Below are positions 33,840 through 41,860 of a stretch of DNA of 64,000 nt, piece by piece. Position numbers and translations under genes: made by a program. Source of the stretch: Defluviitaleaceae bacterium. GTDB taxonomy: Bacteria; Bacillota; Clostridia; Lachnospirales; WRAX01. Position 1 is the first letter of the stretch, and each line of letters begins with the position of its first letter. The notes beneath the pieces were generated by a model, which worked only from the letters and a program-made list of their open reading frames with translations, was not told the origin of the DNA and did no database searches. The stretch lies in assembly GCA_009780415.1 (NCBI GenBank), contig WRAC01000001.1, positions 62,001 through 126,000 on the forward strand. The letters run 5' to 3'.

Positions 33840-35297
33840 CTAATTAACTCTCGCCCTAAAATATCTCCCATACTTCGTAAAAACATAAACCGTATGCGAA
33901 GCCTCGTCCATCGACAGCCAAATCCCCTCATCCGCGGGCGGCACGGCATACGAATACACCCTCCCCGCCCCTTCATCCCAAATGACCACCGAAATCCCGC
34001 GTTCGCGCTTCTCGGGCGTTGGCCGCACATTATGACGCGTACCCAGCGTATATTCATAAAACGTCGTATTATCCTGCGTTTTCGAGCGTCCCGTCGGCGT
34101 AAGCGTGTTCTGCTCAACGTACGGGGCGTACAAGCCCGCCCCCTCCACGCGTCCGTGGGTCTTGTACGCGATCCTGCCGCCCAGGCTCCATGCCGCCATA
34201 AACTCGGATTCCTCGTACCACAACCGCACCTCCCCGTCAACCGCCGCCGCCGGGTCGTTTACGATAACGTAATACCGCCCGTCGTCGCCGCGCTCATAGC
34301 CCACTACAACCAGCAAATGCCCGAAAGTCCGGCGTATCGGCGCGTTCGTGACGATGGGCAAATCCCCCGGCACATCGGCGTTTTGCTTGTACCTGACGCT
34401 TGTGATCACGGGGTTGCCGTTCATCAGCTCCCATTTTATATCCTCTATGCCCGCGCAATACTCTATGTACGACGCAAACCCGTACGACGCGATAAAAGCC
34501 GCGTTAAACACCCAGTTGCCGTAACCGTCGTAAGCCGTGTCCAGCACGCCCATCGCCGCCATTTCGGGCAGGACGCTCACGCCCCTCCAATCCAGCACCA
34601 TTGCGGCGGAGACAGGGCTGCACACCCGCGTGTGGAATTGCGGGTCGCGCGTGGTCTGCGCGATGGGCCTTACGTTCAGCGTCCCGGTGTAATCCGCGAT
34701 GGCCGCCAGGGCTTCCGCGTCAAAGGGGGAATGCGCCGCAAGCGCCGCCCCCTCAAGCGTATTGCGGAACGTAGCCGCCACCAGCCGCACCGACGGCGCA
34801 GCCCTGCCGTCCTCCGTATAAAAAACGAGCCTGTACCTGTACGCGTCCGCTTCCTTGCCGCCAATAACCGTGATAATGTCCACGTCAACAAAAGCGGCGC
34901 CCCTTTCATCTTCGGGGGTCGGCGGCGCGGAGGTACTGTCCCCCGCAGTCGTCCATTTGGCAATCTTCAGCCAGTCCGTCCAGACGCCTTCAACGCGCAC
35001 CGTAGCTTCGGCGGTAATCCAGGTTTTTGCCGGGGTATCGGCGTTCCAGGACAGCACCATGCGCGTGAATCCCGGGGTTTCAAACTCCGCCGATTCGAAT
35101 GCGCCGCTGACTGGGAACATACCCAAAGCGCCCGGTTTCAGGCGGATCTGCCCGTCCTCAAACTCTGTCTGTAAAAAAGTGCCGTTCTCAAAGTCCGCGT
35201 ACGTACTATGCAAAATAATCCCTCCCTGAGCCATTACGGGCATGCAAACAAAAACTAATAATATTACAACAAACGAAACCGCTATTTTACCGGACAT
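33840..35297 (-). CDS. Secreted C39-like cysteine peptidase family protein
   Basis: About 485 aa. Signal peptide MSGKIAVSFVVILLVFVCMP...A. After a ~190-residue beta-rich N-terminal region comes a Peptidase_C39_2 domain: catalytic Cys in TRVCSPVSAAMVLDW, His in RRTFGHLLVVVGY and Asp in VIVNDPAA. The C-terminal ~110 residues are an extra domain. It probably acts outside the cell as a peptidase or bacteriocin-type processing enzyme. The ATG at 35297 comes two bases after the stop of the 35-aa ORF, so it is translated by coupling; the 35336 start has no ribosome site. Confidence 0.75.
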   Translation of the reverse strand: MSGKIAVSFVVILLVFVCMPVMAQGGIILHSTYADFENGTFLQTEFEDGQIRLKPGALGMFPVSGAFESAEFETPGFTRMVLSWNADTPAKTWITAEATVRVEGVWTDWLKIAKWTTAGDSTSAPPTPEDERGAAFVDVDIITVIGGKEADAYRYRLVFYTEDGRAAPSVRLVAATFRNTLEGAALAAHSPFDAEALAAIADYTGTLNVRPIAQTTRDPQFHTRVCSPVSAAMVLDWRGVSVLPEMAAMGVLDTAYDGYGNWVFNAAFIASYGFASYIEYCAGIEDIKWELMNGNPVITSVRYKQNADVPGDLPIVTNAPIRRTFGHLLVVVGYERGDDGRYYVIVNDPAAAVDGEVRLWYEESEFMAAWSLGGRIAYKTHGRVEGAGLYAPYVEQNTLTPTGRSKTQDNTTFYEYTLGTRHNVRPTPEKRERGISVVIWDEGAGRVYSYAVPPADEGIWLSMDEASHTVYVFTKYGRYFRARVN

Positions 35298-35298
35298 T

Positions 35299-35406
35299 CT
35301 ACCGTCCGACGGCAAAAGCCGCAATCGACCCGGCAAGCATCGCCAAAGCCAGCAGCACCGCGATAGTCATAGCAATTATACGCTTACGGCGTTCTTTCCT
35401 ATGCAT
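35299..35406 (-). CDS. Small membrane peptide coupled to the C39-like gene
   Basis: 35 aa, not in the ORF track. Begins MHRKERRKRIIAMTIAVLL: basic cytoplasmic end then a ~22-residue helix ending AFAVGR. The ribosome site GAAGGAGAT is excellent. It starts within the TAATG overlap of the upstream gene and stops just before the peptidase ATG. It may aid or regulate export of the peptidase. Confidence 0.6.
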   Translation of the reverse strand: MHRKERRKRIIAMTIAVLLALAMLAGSIAAFAVGR

Positions 35407-35573
35407 TATTTATCTCCTTCGTAAGGGCGGCTCTCGCGGCTGCCCGAGTTGGATAAATCCCCGGCTAAACTGGCTATGGCTTTCTTAGTATCTTCCAATT
35501 CCTCAATGGTCTTACATTTTCCAATCATTTCCAAAACCATAACCATTATCGCTTTAAATTGAAAATCCGTCAT
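35406..35573 (-). CDS. Small helical protein of unknown function
   Basis: 55 aa from ATG 35573 with GGAGGGGAAGG upstream (the 92-aa ORF is an over-extension into the cobalamin gene). Starts MTDFQFKAIMVMVLEMIG and is helical, with CKTIEELEDTKKAIASL. Four-base ATGA overlap with the PduO stop and TAATG with the next ORF. It resembles in size and style the 44-aa protein at 41163-41297. Confidence 0.6.
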   Translation of the reverse strand: MTDFQFKAIMVMVLEMIGKCKTIEELEDTKKAIASLAGDLSNSGSRESRPYEGDK

Positions 35574-36085
35574 TTGCCTTCCCCTCCGGCCTCTCTTACC
35601 GATAAAACAAACAAATAATCCGAAAGCCTGTTGATATACGCCAGCGCGTCCACCGACAGCGGATACTCCCAGCCGATTGTGCAAAGCGCCCTTTCAGCCC
35701 GCCTTACCACCGTCCGCGCGATATGGGCGCAAGCAGAGACCTCGTTTACCCCCGGCAAATCGAAGCAAGTCTCCCCGCTCCAGCTCCCGGCAATCGCGTC
35801 GATCCTTTTCTCAATCTCCAGCTCCAGCCCCGCGGGAAAGGGATATTTATCCATTTCCTTGCCGCCCAGAGCGGCGCAGTGGGACATCAGCACGATCAGA
35901 TCCTTCTGTATTTGCTCAATAAAAGCCTTTTCATCCCCGGAAACCTTGCATTTCAACATACCAAGCCACGCGCTGACCTCGTCCAGCTCGCCCAGCGCCC
36001 TGAACCTGTCCGCGTCCTTATGCAGGCGCATGCCGCCCAGCAGCTCAGATTGCCCGTAATCGCCGAGTTTTGTGTAAATCTTCAT
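35570..36085 (-). CDS. Cob(I)alamin adenosyltransferase, PduO type
   Basis: 171 aa. YTKLGDYGQSELLGG is the ATP-binding N-terminal motif, RFRALGELDEVSAWLG the trimer/ATP contact, and VRRAERAL..NRLSDYLFVL the C-terminal signature. It transfers adenosine from ATP to cob(I)alamin, making coenzyme B12 in the cytoplasm. First gene of a four-gene overlapping operon with two tiny proteins and the C39-like peptidase, an unusual set of neighbours. No cobalamin riboswitch was seen. Confidence 0.9.
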   Translation of the reverse strand: MKIYTKLGDYGQSELLGGMRLHKDADRFRALGELDEVSAWLGMLKCKVSGDEKAFIEQIQKDLIVLMSHCAALGGKEMDKYPFPAGLELEIEKRIDAIAGSWSGETCFDLPGVNEVSACAHIARTVVRRAERALCTIGWEYPLSVDALAYINRLSDYLFVLSVREAGGEGK

Positions 36086-36126
36086 GTTATCACCCTTTTA
36101 TATATTAACATACATTTTAAGCACTA

Positions 36127-37155
36127 TCAACCCTTCCGCGCCACAATCAAATCCCTCTTTATCGCCTGGTCAACCCTATGCGTAAAATCATCAAACGGAT
36201 ACTCCGTCAAAACTTCAAACCCAGCGCCGCGTACAACATCGGCAAGCTCCGCCTTTTTGGTGGTAAACTCATTAAAGGCAAAAACCAGCGCGCCGCCTCG
36301 CGCAAGAACCGCAAACAGCTTATCCGCGACGCTTTCAACCAGGGGAACGGCGTTCCTCGTTTTACCCGCGCTTTTATGCTGAACCCCATAGGGCAAATCA
36401 GCCGCAATTATATCTATTGAACCGTTCTTAATAAAATCCAGGCACACGGCGCAATCACCCGTATACAGACTGTAATTCTGGCGTACCTTTCTATCAAAAT
36501 CCTCTTTATTGCTTGCGAACTCCGCGTGGACGGCATCCGCAGCCTTACGCCCCTGCTTATCCGCGCGCTTTTCCTGCCTGAATTTATGCTTGTAACGCCC
36601 CTCTTGCAAATATTTCTCAAAAAATACATTCGCTTCGGAAGCGTTTTTCTCTATCTCAATGCCCACGGCGTCCATACCCCGGGCAATGCCCTCAAACAAA
36701 ACCGTCCCGCGGCCCGCCACCGGGTCAAGGAGCCTTAGCTTCCGGCCCGCAAGCGCCATGGCCGCTCCGCTGGCTACTGACGGCGCAAGCGCCATGGCCG
36801 CATTAACCATCAGCCGCACAAACCGCTCGTTTGTCTTACCGGTATATTTTAAAATCGTGTTGATATTCTCGGGAAAAGCGTACCCGGCATCCGCATAAAC
36901 CGGCAGAAGCTTGCCGCCATGCAGCTCAAACAGCGCAAGGAAGAACGACAGCCCCGCGATTTCAGCAAGCGCCGCCGCATCGGCCGGGCCCTCCGCCCGA
37001 AAGCCGAGGTACGCAACCCCCGCCAGCTCCATAAACTCTATATCGGTAAAATTCCTCTTGCTTGTAACAATTTCAAACTCTTTCCTCATAATATCCCGCG
37101 CCGCGCCGAAATAAACGCGGTTAAACCCGGGATTTAACAATAACGCATAGCGCAT
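36127..37155 (-). CDS. SAM-dependent nucleic-acid methyltransferase (TRM11/RlmL-like)
   Basis: 342 aa from ATG 37155 (CAGGAGGACTTTC). Motif I LLDPVAGRGTVLFEGIARG and motif IV ADLPYG (a D-x-P-Y variant of N-methyltransferases) define the catalytic Rossmann domain. A Lys/Arg-rich insert of ~45 residues (YKHKFRQEKRADKQGRK) separates them, and an N-terminal ~130-residue domain stands where THUMP/ferredoxin-like RNA-binding domains occur. Probably modifies tRNA or rRNA. The 395-aa ORF start lies in a palindromic repeat and is rejected. Confidence 0.75.
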   Translation of the reverse strand: MRYALLLNPGFNRVYFGAARDIMRKEFEIVTSKRNFTDIEFMELAGVAYLGFRAEGPADAAALAEIAGLSFFLALFELHGGKLLPVYADAGYAFPENINTILKYTGKTNERFVRLMVNAAMALAPSVASGAAMALAGRKLRLLDPVAGRGTVLFEGIARGMDAVGIEIEKNASEANVFFEKYLQEGRYKHKFRQEKRADKQGRKAADAVHAEFASNKEDFDRKVRQNYSLYTGDCAVCLDFIKNGSIDIIAADLPYGVQHKSAGKTRNAVPLVESVADKLFAVLARGGALVFAFNEFTTKKAELADVVRGAGFEVLTEYPFDDFTHRVDQAIKRDLIVARKG

Positions 37156-37177
37156 GAAAGTCCTCCTGCCCGCTTCG

Positions 37178-37299
37178 GCTGTCCCATACCGAAACGCGTG
37201 GGGTGGGGCGGGCCGCCGCGTACGCGGCGTGTGCGCCTGCGGCGCACAGCGCGGGAACCGCGCGCCCGCCCCACCCCACGCGTTTCGGTATGGGACAGC
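37178..37299. repeat. Palindromic element C with perfect 36-bp arms
   Basis: Arms 37178-37213 and 37264-37299 are exact inverse repeats (start GCTGTCCCATACCGAAACG). The GC-rich loop contains two smaller hairpins (CGCCGCGTACGCGGCG; TGTGCGCCTGCGGCGCACA). All frames read through it, creating false ORF extensions on both strands. It lies between convergent-free minus genes, upstream of the methyltransferase. Confidence 0.9.
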
Positions 37300-37324
37300 A
37301 AGGTTCATCGTCAAAGATTCATCG

Positions 37325-38152
37325 TCAAGTATAAAACTTCACCTTACCGGCCGCATATTCGGCCAATTCATTCTGTTCATCCAGTTCATGCGCCTTTGCG
37401 AACCGCTTCGCCGCCGCCTTATAAAACCCGGCGTTGAAGTGCATCACCCCGATATTATAAACCATCGCCGCCCGCTTTTTCCTGTTAACAAGCTGGATAC
37501 ACAAATGCGCAATCCCGGCAAGCACCAGCGCCGCGCCGCCCAGCACAACGTACTGGCTGTCCAGCAAAAGCCCCGACAGCGCCGCCGGAATCCCCAGCAC
37601 CAGAATCAGAACATTCACCCCGAATTTCCCATAAGGCAGCGACGCGGCGGGGGTTTTATCAATCTTTTCCTTAACCTCGGGGCTAAAGGCCCTTGCCGCC
37701 GTTTCGCGCTTCAATTTCTCGGGCTTTTTGCGCGGCTTCTCAACAACCGTTTCCGGCGGCAGGATCCTATATTCCTCAATCCTTCGATCCTTTATCTTAA
37801 AAACAATATGGATGTCGCGCTTTAAATTATTCCCGCCCTTGGAACGCACCTTCCGCGTGATGGTCAGTATGTAATAAATCCCTTCCTCGTAAGGGTCGGT
37901 GGGCTTCATAACGATCATGTTCTTAGCCGTGTCATAGGTAATCTCGGTATCAAGGATATAACCGTTCGTCTCGGTAACGGTCATGCTCTTGTGCGACACC
38001 GTCACCGGGTCAAGGACGATATTAAACTTAATGAACCACAAAACCGGCCCGCTCAGGTCGTTCAGGCGCACCTTAACACGCCCCGCCAGCTCCGGGTCGC
38101 TGATCCCAACGCGTATCTTCTCTCCCCTGACAATATGCTTATTATCACCCAT
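37325..38152 (-). CDS. Membrane protein of unknown function with C-terminal TPR-like tail
   Basis: 275 aa. Residues ~1-125 look like an Ig-like beta domain (VKVRLNDLSGPVLWF, YYILTITRKVRS). A basic linker (EKPRKKPEKLKRE) follows, then two transmembrane helices (GVNVLILVLGIPAAL; YVVLGGAALVLAGIA) and a helical tail FYKAAAKRFAKAHELDEQNELAEYA like one TPR. No clear ribosome site before the ATG. Unknown function; perhaps a small scaffold at the membrane. Confidence 0.6.
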   Translation of the reverse strand: MGDNKHIVRGEKIRVGISDPELAGRVKVRLNDLSGPVLWFIKFNIVLDPVTVSHKSMTVTETNGYILDTEITYDTAKNMIVMKPTDPYEEGIYYILTITRKVRSKGGNNLKRDIHIVFKIKDRRIEEYRILPPETVVEKPRKKPEKLKRETAARAFSPEVKEKIDKTPAASLPYGKFGVNVLILVLGIPAALSGLLLDSQYVVLGGAALVLAGIAHLCIQLVNRKKRAAMVYNIGVMHFNAGFYKAAAKRFAKAHELDEQNELAEYAAGKVKFYT

Positions 38153-38163
38153 AGCAAGAGCAG

Positions 38164-38194
38164 TTAATAGTTAATAGGCAATAGGCAATAGGTA
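38164..38194. repeat. Heptanucleotide short tandem repeat, copy 2
   Basis: About four units of AATAGGC/AATAGTT at the 3' end of the aldose epimerase gene; it encodes that protein's last residues (CLLPINY). Confidence 0.85.
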
Positions 38195-39159
38195 AATTCA
38201 AAGGCGATTCTGTGTCTATATTCTTCGCCGGCTTTTAGCAGGCCGCCCGGGAATTGGGTTATGTTGGGCTTATTGGGGTAATATTGCGGCTCCAGGCACA
38301 TTCCGCTGTTTTTATTGTAAATTTGGCCGCCGCGCCCTTTATGCTCAGTCATCTTTTCCGACACATAAAGCTGTATGCACGGCAAATCCGTATGCACGCG
38401 CAGGACGCGCCCGGTGTCGGGGCAAAGAACCTCCGCCGCCGGGTTTTCCCCGTCAAAGACGTAGTTCAGGTCATAATCGTCCCTTGCCACATCCCTCACG
38501 GCCCTGAAATCATACACCGTACCCTCAACCGGCAGCACCTCGCCCGTCGGGATCTGCCCCTCGCCAAGCGGCGTATACGCCCCGGCGTTCAGCCTTAACC
38601 TGTGCGACAGCACATTGCCCTCCCCGCGCAGGTTAAAATATGCATGGTTGGTCATACTCACATATGTATCCTTATCCGAAACCGCGAAAAAGTCCATAAC
38701 CACGCTGTTTCCGTCCAGCCGTACCGTTATCTCCGCGTCCAGGTTCCCCGGATACCCCATTTCCCCGTCGGGGCTGTGCAGCTTCAGCTTCACACCGTTT
38801 TCCAGCGCCTCCGCGTCCCATATCCGTTTGTTCCAGTTCCCGCCGCCGTGCAGGTGGTTAAGCCCCTCATTGGCACAAAGCTTATGCCGGGCGCCGTTAA
38901 GCTCAAACCCAGCCCCGCCGATCCGGTTCGAGTACCGCCCGACCATCGCGCCCACATAGGCATTGTCCGCCAAATACTCATCCGCGGTATCATACCCCAG
39001 GCACACCTCACCCGGGTTCCCGTCCCTGTCCGGCGCGGTTATGGACGTTATAATCCCGCCCAAATCCGACACCGTAAACCCAACCTTCTCACCCTTCACG
39101 GAAAAAAGCCTGACCGTCCGCCCGTCAGGCATTTTCCCCCAATCCTTAACAGTTACCAT
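38164..39159 (-). CDS. galM: Aldose 1-epimerase (galactose mutarotase)
   Basis: 331 aa. Catalytic His residues in NHLHGG (first) and TNHAYFNLRG (second), Glu in CLEPQYYPN near the end: the GalM active site. Interconverts alpha and beta hexoses in the cytoplasm. Preceding context (kinase/isomerase genes for deoxysugars 5 kb away) fits sugar catabolism. The usual C-terminus (HRIAFEF) is followed by about eight extra residues encoded by a heptamer repeat. Confidence 0.9.
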   Translation of the reverse strand: MVTVKDWGKMPDGRTVRLFSVKGEKVGFTVSDLGGIITSITAPDRDGNPGEVCLGYDTADEYLADNAYVGAMVGRYSNRIGGAGFELNGARHKLCANEGLNHLHGGGNWNKRIWDAEALENGVKLKLHSPDGEMGYPGNLDAEITVRLDGNSVVMDFFAVSDKDTYVSMTNHAYFNLRGEGNVLSHRLRLNAGAYTPLGEGQIPTGEVLPVEGTVYDFRAVRDVARDDYDLNYVFDGENPAAEVLCPDTGRVLRVHTDLPCIQLYVSEKMTEHKGRGGQIYNKNSGMCLEPQYYPNKPNITQFPGGLLKAGEEYRHRIAFEFTYCLLPINY

Positions 39160-39243
39160 ATCCTCATCTCCTCAAAAACGATACTCACCATTAGTATTAT
39201 AATCCAAAGCCCCAATTTATTCAACCACGGAATCGAACGCATT

Positions 39244-39735
39244 CTATACATGCTTCTCATAAATCCGCCCGCCCTCATTCGGCTCAATTTTACCCGTGTC
39301 TATATAATCCATCGATTTCCAAAAAAATCCATTACCCACAATGTCTGTCAAATAAATGCCTTTTATATTATGTTTTTTAAGCTCTTCCTCGGCCTTGCTA
39401 ACCATCGCTTTACCCAATCCAATCCCCCGCAGCTGTTTGTCGGCGTATATTTCCGACATATGCCCCCAGCCTTCATATCCGTCAGCATATCCGCGCACTT
39501 CCCCGCAATCCGGGTGGAAAGTGACAAAGCCCTTATACCCGCCGTCCATTACGCATATAAAAGTTGTTTTCCCCCCAAAATACCTTTTAAAATGTTCAAA
39601 AAGCTCATCAAACGAATACGCCGGATAAAATAAATCCGGCTCCTCCCGGGAAATTTCCGCCTCATACCTTTGATACAAAGGCAGCAGCTCCATCATCATA
39701 TCTTCATCCCCCATATCCAACTCAACAAACTTCAC
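39244..39735 (-). CDS. GNAT-family N-acetyltransferase
   Basis: 163 aa. The acetyl-CoA loop LRGIGLGKAMVSKAEEELKK (Q/RxxGxG/A) and the final strand GIYLTDIVGNGFFWKSMDY are standard. Single-domain cytoplasmic acetyltransferase; substrate unknown. Acidic N-terminus MKFVELDMGDEDMM. Confidence 0.85.
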   Translation of the reverse strand: MKFVELDMGDEDMMMELLPLYQRYEAEISREEPDLFYPAYSFDELFEHFKRYFGGKTTFICVMDGGYKGFVTFHPDCGEVRGYADGYEGWGHMSEIYADKQLRGIGLGKAMVSKAEEELKKHNIKGIYLTDIVGNGFFWKSMDYIDTGKIEPNEGGRIYEKHV

Positions 39736-39796
39736 CCCGCACCCTCCTCTTAAAACCGCACTAAAACCCCCAAAAAAAATCTTTCAGGGGTTTTGC

Positions 39797-39833
39797 CTAT
39801 TACCTATTACCTGTTACCTATTTACCTGTTTTT
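39797..39833. repeat. Heptanucleotide short tandem repeat, copy 3
   Basis: Four to five units of CCTATTA/CCTGTTA ending at the glutamate dehydrogenase stop codon. Confidence 0.8.
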
Positions 39834-41079
39834 AATACCATCCTCTCAGCTTCATAACCTGAGCGATCCTCTGAATCGAATACATATAAGCCGCCGTCCT
39901 AAGCGGCACGCCATGCTTCTCCTTCACCGCCCAGACAGCCGCGAACGCGTCCACCATCGCGCGCTCCTCTTTTTCCGCAACCTCGGCGTCGCTCCAGTAA
40001 TATCCGTACAGATTCTGGCACCACTCAAAATACGAGACCGTCACGCCGCCCGCGTTCGCAAGGATATCCGGCACAACCGCAATGCCCTTATTCAGTAAAA
40101 TCGCGTCCGCCTCAGGCGTTACCGGCCCGTTCGCGCCCTCGGCAATCAGCTTGACGTTGATTTTCGGCGCGTTATCCACCGTTATGGCGTTCTCCATCGC
40201 GCAAGGCAGCAAAACGTCGGCCTCCATCGCCCAAAACTCCTCCGGCGTAATCTCCTTAGCGCCGGGAAATCCCTTAATAGAGCCTTTATTGCCGTTCTTA
40301 TATTCCAAAAGCTTTTTGCAATCTATCCCATTTTCATTGCAAAGCACGCAGTCCCACTCGCAGATTGCCGTAATAACGGCCCCCTGCGCCTCCGTGCAAA
40401 GCGCGGAATGCGAGCCCACGTTGCCAAAGCCCTGCAGCAGCACCTTCGCGCCCTTCATGTCAAAGCCCAGCTTCTTGCAGGCCTCGCGGACGGAAATCGC
40501 CACGCCAAGCCCCGTAGCCGCCGTGCGGCCCTTCGACCCGCCGAACTCCACCGGCTTGCCCGTAATAACGCCCAAAGCGCTGTGGCCCGATAACTTGCAA
40601 TACTCGTCCACCATCCATGCCATAATCTGCCCGTTTGTGTTCACGTCCGGCGCGGGGATGTCCACCTTTTCGCCAAGCAGCTTATGCGTGGCCTGAACAT
40701 AACCCCTCGACAGGCGCTCCTTCTCCCCCTCGCTGAGCGTCCCGGGATCGACGCAGACGCCCCCCTTGCCGCCGCCGTAAGGCAGGCCCACAATGGCGCA
40801 TTTTATCGTCATCCATGTCGCCAGCGCCTTTACCTCGTCGCCGTGCACGCTGGGGTGGAAGCGGATGCCGCCCTTGTACGGGCCCAGCGCGTCGTTATGG
40901 TAACCGCGCCACGCGGTAAACACCTTCGTCGTGCCGTCGTCCATCCTGACCGGGATGTTAACCTCAATCACCTTTTGCGGGTTCTTCAAGATCTCATAAA
41001 CCGCCGGATCCGCGCCCAGCCTGCCGCAAGCGTCCTTTATCAGCGACTGCGCCGCCTGTAAAGGGTTTAACGTTTCCAT
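39832..41079 (-). CDS. gdhA: Glutamate dehydrogenase (Glu/Leu/Phe/Val family)
   Basis: 415 aa from ATG 41079, with GGAGGTG upstream (the GTG at 41088 overlaps the ribosome site). Active-site Lys in GPYKGGIRFHP, MTIKCAIVGLPYGGGKGG, and the Rossmann motif LLQGFGNVGSHSA for NAD(P). It interconverts glutamate and 2-oxoglutarate plus ammonia. The length (~415) matches the catabolic, NAD-type bacterial and archaeal enzymes. Monocistronic by appearance. Confidence 0.92.
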   Translation of the reverse strand: METLNPLQAAQSLIKDACGRLGADPAVYEILKNPQKVIEVNIPVRMDDGTTKVFTAWRGYHNDALGPYKGGIRFHPSVHGDEVKALATWMTIKCAIVGLPYGGGKGGVCVDPGTLSEGEKERLSRGYVQATHKLLGEKVDIPAPDVNTNGQIMAWMVDEYCKLSGHSALGVITGKPVEFGGSKGRTAATGLGVAISVREACKKLGFDMKGAKVLLQGFGNVGSHSALCTEAQGAVITAICEWDCVLCNENGIDCKKLLEYKNGNKGSIKGFPGAKEITPEEFWAMEADVLLPCAMENAITVDNAPKINVKLIAEGANGPVTPEADAILLNKGIAVVPDILANAGGVTVSYFEWCQNLYGYYWSDAEVAEKEERAMVDAFAAVWAVKEKHGVPLRTAAYMYSIQRIAQVMKLRGWY

Positions 41080-41162
41080 ACTAAACACCTCCGTAAAAAT
41101 TTATCTCATTTTATCAAAGAAAAACAATTTATTCAACCGCAAATATGGCGCGAGTAAACCCA

Positions 41163-41297
41163 TTATTTATTAGTCTTATCATCTTTCCTGGCTTCTTGTA
41201 AAACTTCGTTTATAACATCCGTAACGCCTTCCCAATCCTCTTTCTTGCAAAGCTTGGCAAGCGCGGAAAACAAGGCGATTATCTCAATCCTGGTCAT
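41163..41297 (-). CDS. Small helical protein of unknown function
   Basis: 44 aa, not in the ORF track. ATG 41297 follows AAGGAGCTC and overlaps the 3' end of the effector-binding protein gene by 14 bases. Starts MTRIEIIALFSALAKLC; helical, acidic C-terminus. Like the 55-aa protein at 35406 it is an overlapping tail gene. Confidence 0.55.
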   Translation of the reverse strand: MTRIEIIALFSALAKLCKKEDWEGVTDVINEVLQEARKDDKTNK

Positions 41298-41835
41298 CGT
41301 TTGAGCTCCTTTCGTCAGAATCTGCGCTTCCACCACATTCACCTCTTATAACAAACCCCACATCCAAAATAACCTTCCTATCCTTATCCGGCTCGGTAAA
41401 CCGCGGGCAAACAAACCGCTCAAACCACCATTCCCCTGCCTCAAAGCCCTCCTCTTTAAGCCTTTCTAAGCATTCCGCCTCCCTGCCGTACAATTCAACC
41501 TCTTTCCCGTAAATCCAGCACACACCGAACGCGCCCTCGGGAAAGTCAACATGTCCGAAGCCCTCGGGTACATCGGTGCCTTCCGGCGTAAACATCCCGA
41601 TCCAATACTCATAATTCTCATTTTCCCCGCGCATCAAGCCGATGTTCGCCGCGCTGTCCTCATAGGCGCTTACCCCGCCGGTCCGCTCCTCGATCAAATC
41701 AAACCAGCCGTTCACAAACCACTCGCCCCACCTCGTGCCGAACGACTTGCCAATGCGGTCACCGTTGACGTACCTTTTCCCGATAAACCGCAGCGCGGGA
41801 ACGTCTTGCCTGTATGCCTTAATGATTTCCGTCAT
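41284..41835 (-). CDS. GyrI-like/AraC effector-binding domain protein
   Basis: 183 aa. Stand-alone effector-binding fold: EIIKAYRQDVPALRFIGKRY, then YWIGMFTPEGTDVPEGFGHVDFPEGAFGVCWIYG and AGEWWFERFVCPRF. Such proteins bind small hydrophobic or cationic drugs, or inhibit gyrase; no DNA-binding part is attached. The start at 41835 (ATG) or 41847 (GTG) is ambiguous. Confidence 0.75.
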   Translation of the reverse strand: MTEIIKAYRQDVPALRFIGKRYVNGDRIGKSFGTRWGEWFVNGWFDLIEERTGGVSAYEDSAANIGLMRGENENYEYWIGMFTPEGTDVPEGFGHVDFPEGAFGVCWIYGKEVELYGREAECLERLKEEGFEAGEWWFERFVCPRFTEPDKDRKVILDVGFVIRGECGGSADSDERSSNDDQD

Positions 41836-41860
41836 ATAATCCCCCACCTAGTCCATTGGA

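Noticed and set aside
35570-36120. Possible cobalamin riboswitch before the PduO gene
   Set aside because: The space before the gene is only ~40 bases to the next gene and shows no B12-box pattern.
37156-37314. N-terminal extension of the methyltransferase ORF (395 aa)
   Set aside because: The first 53 codons lie in a palindromic repeat; AGGAGG and a normal start are found at 37155.
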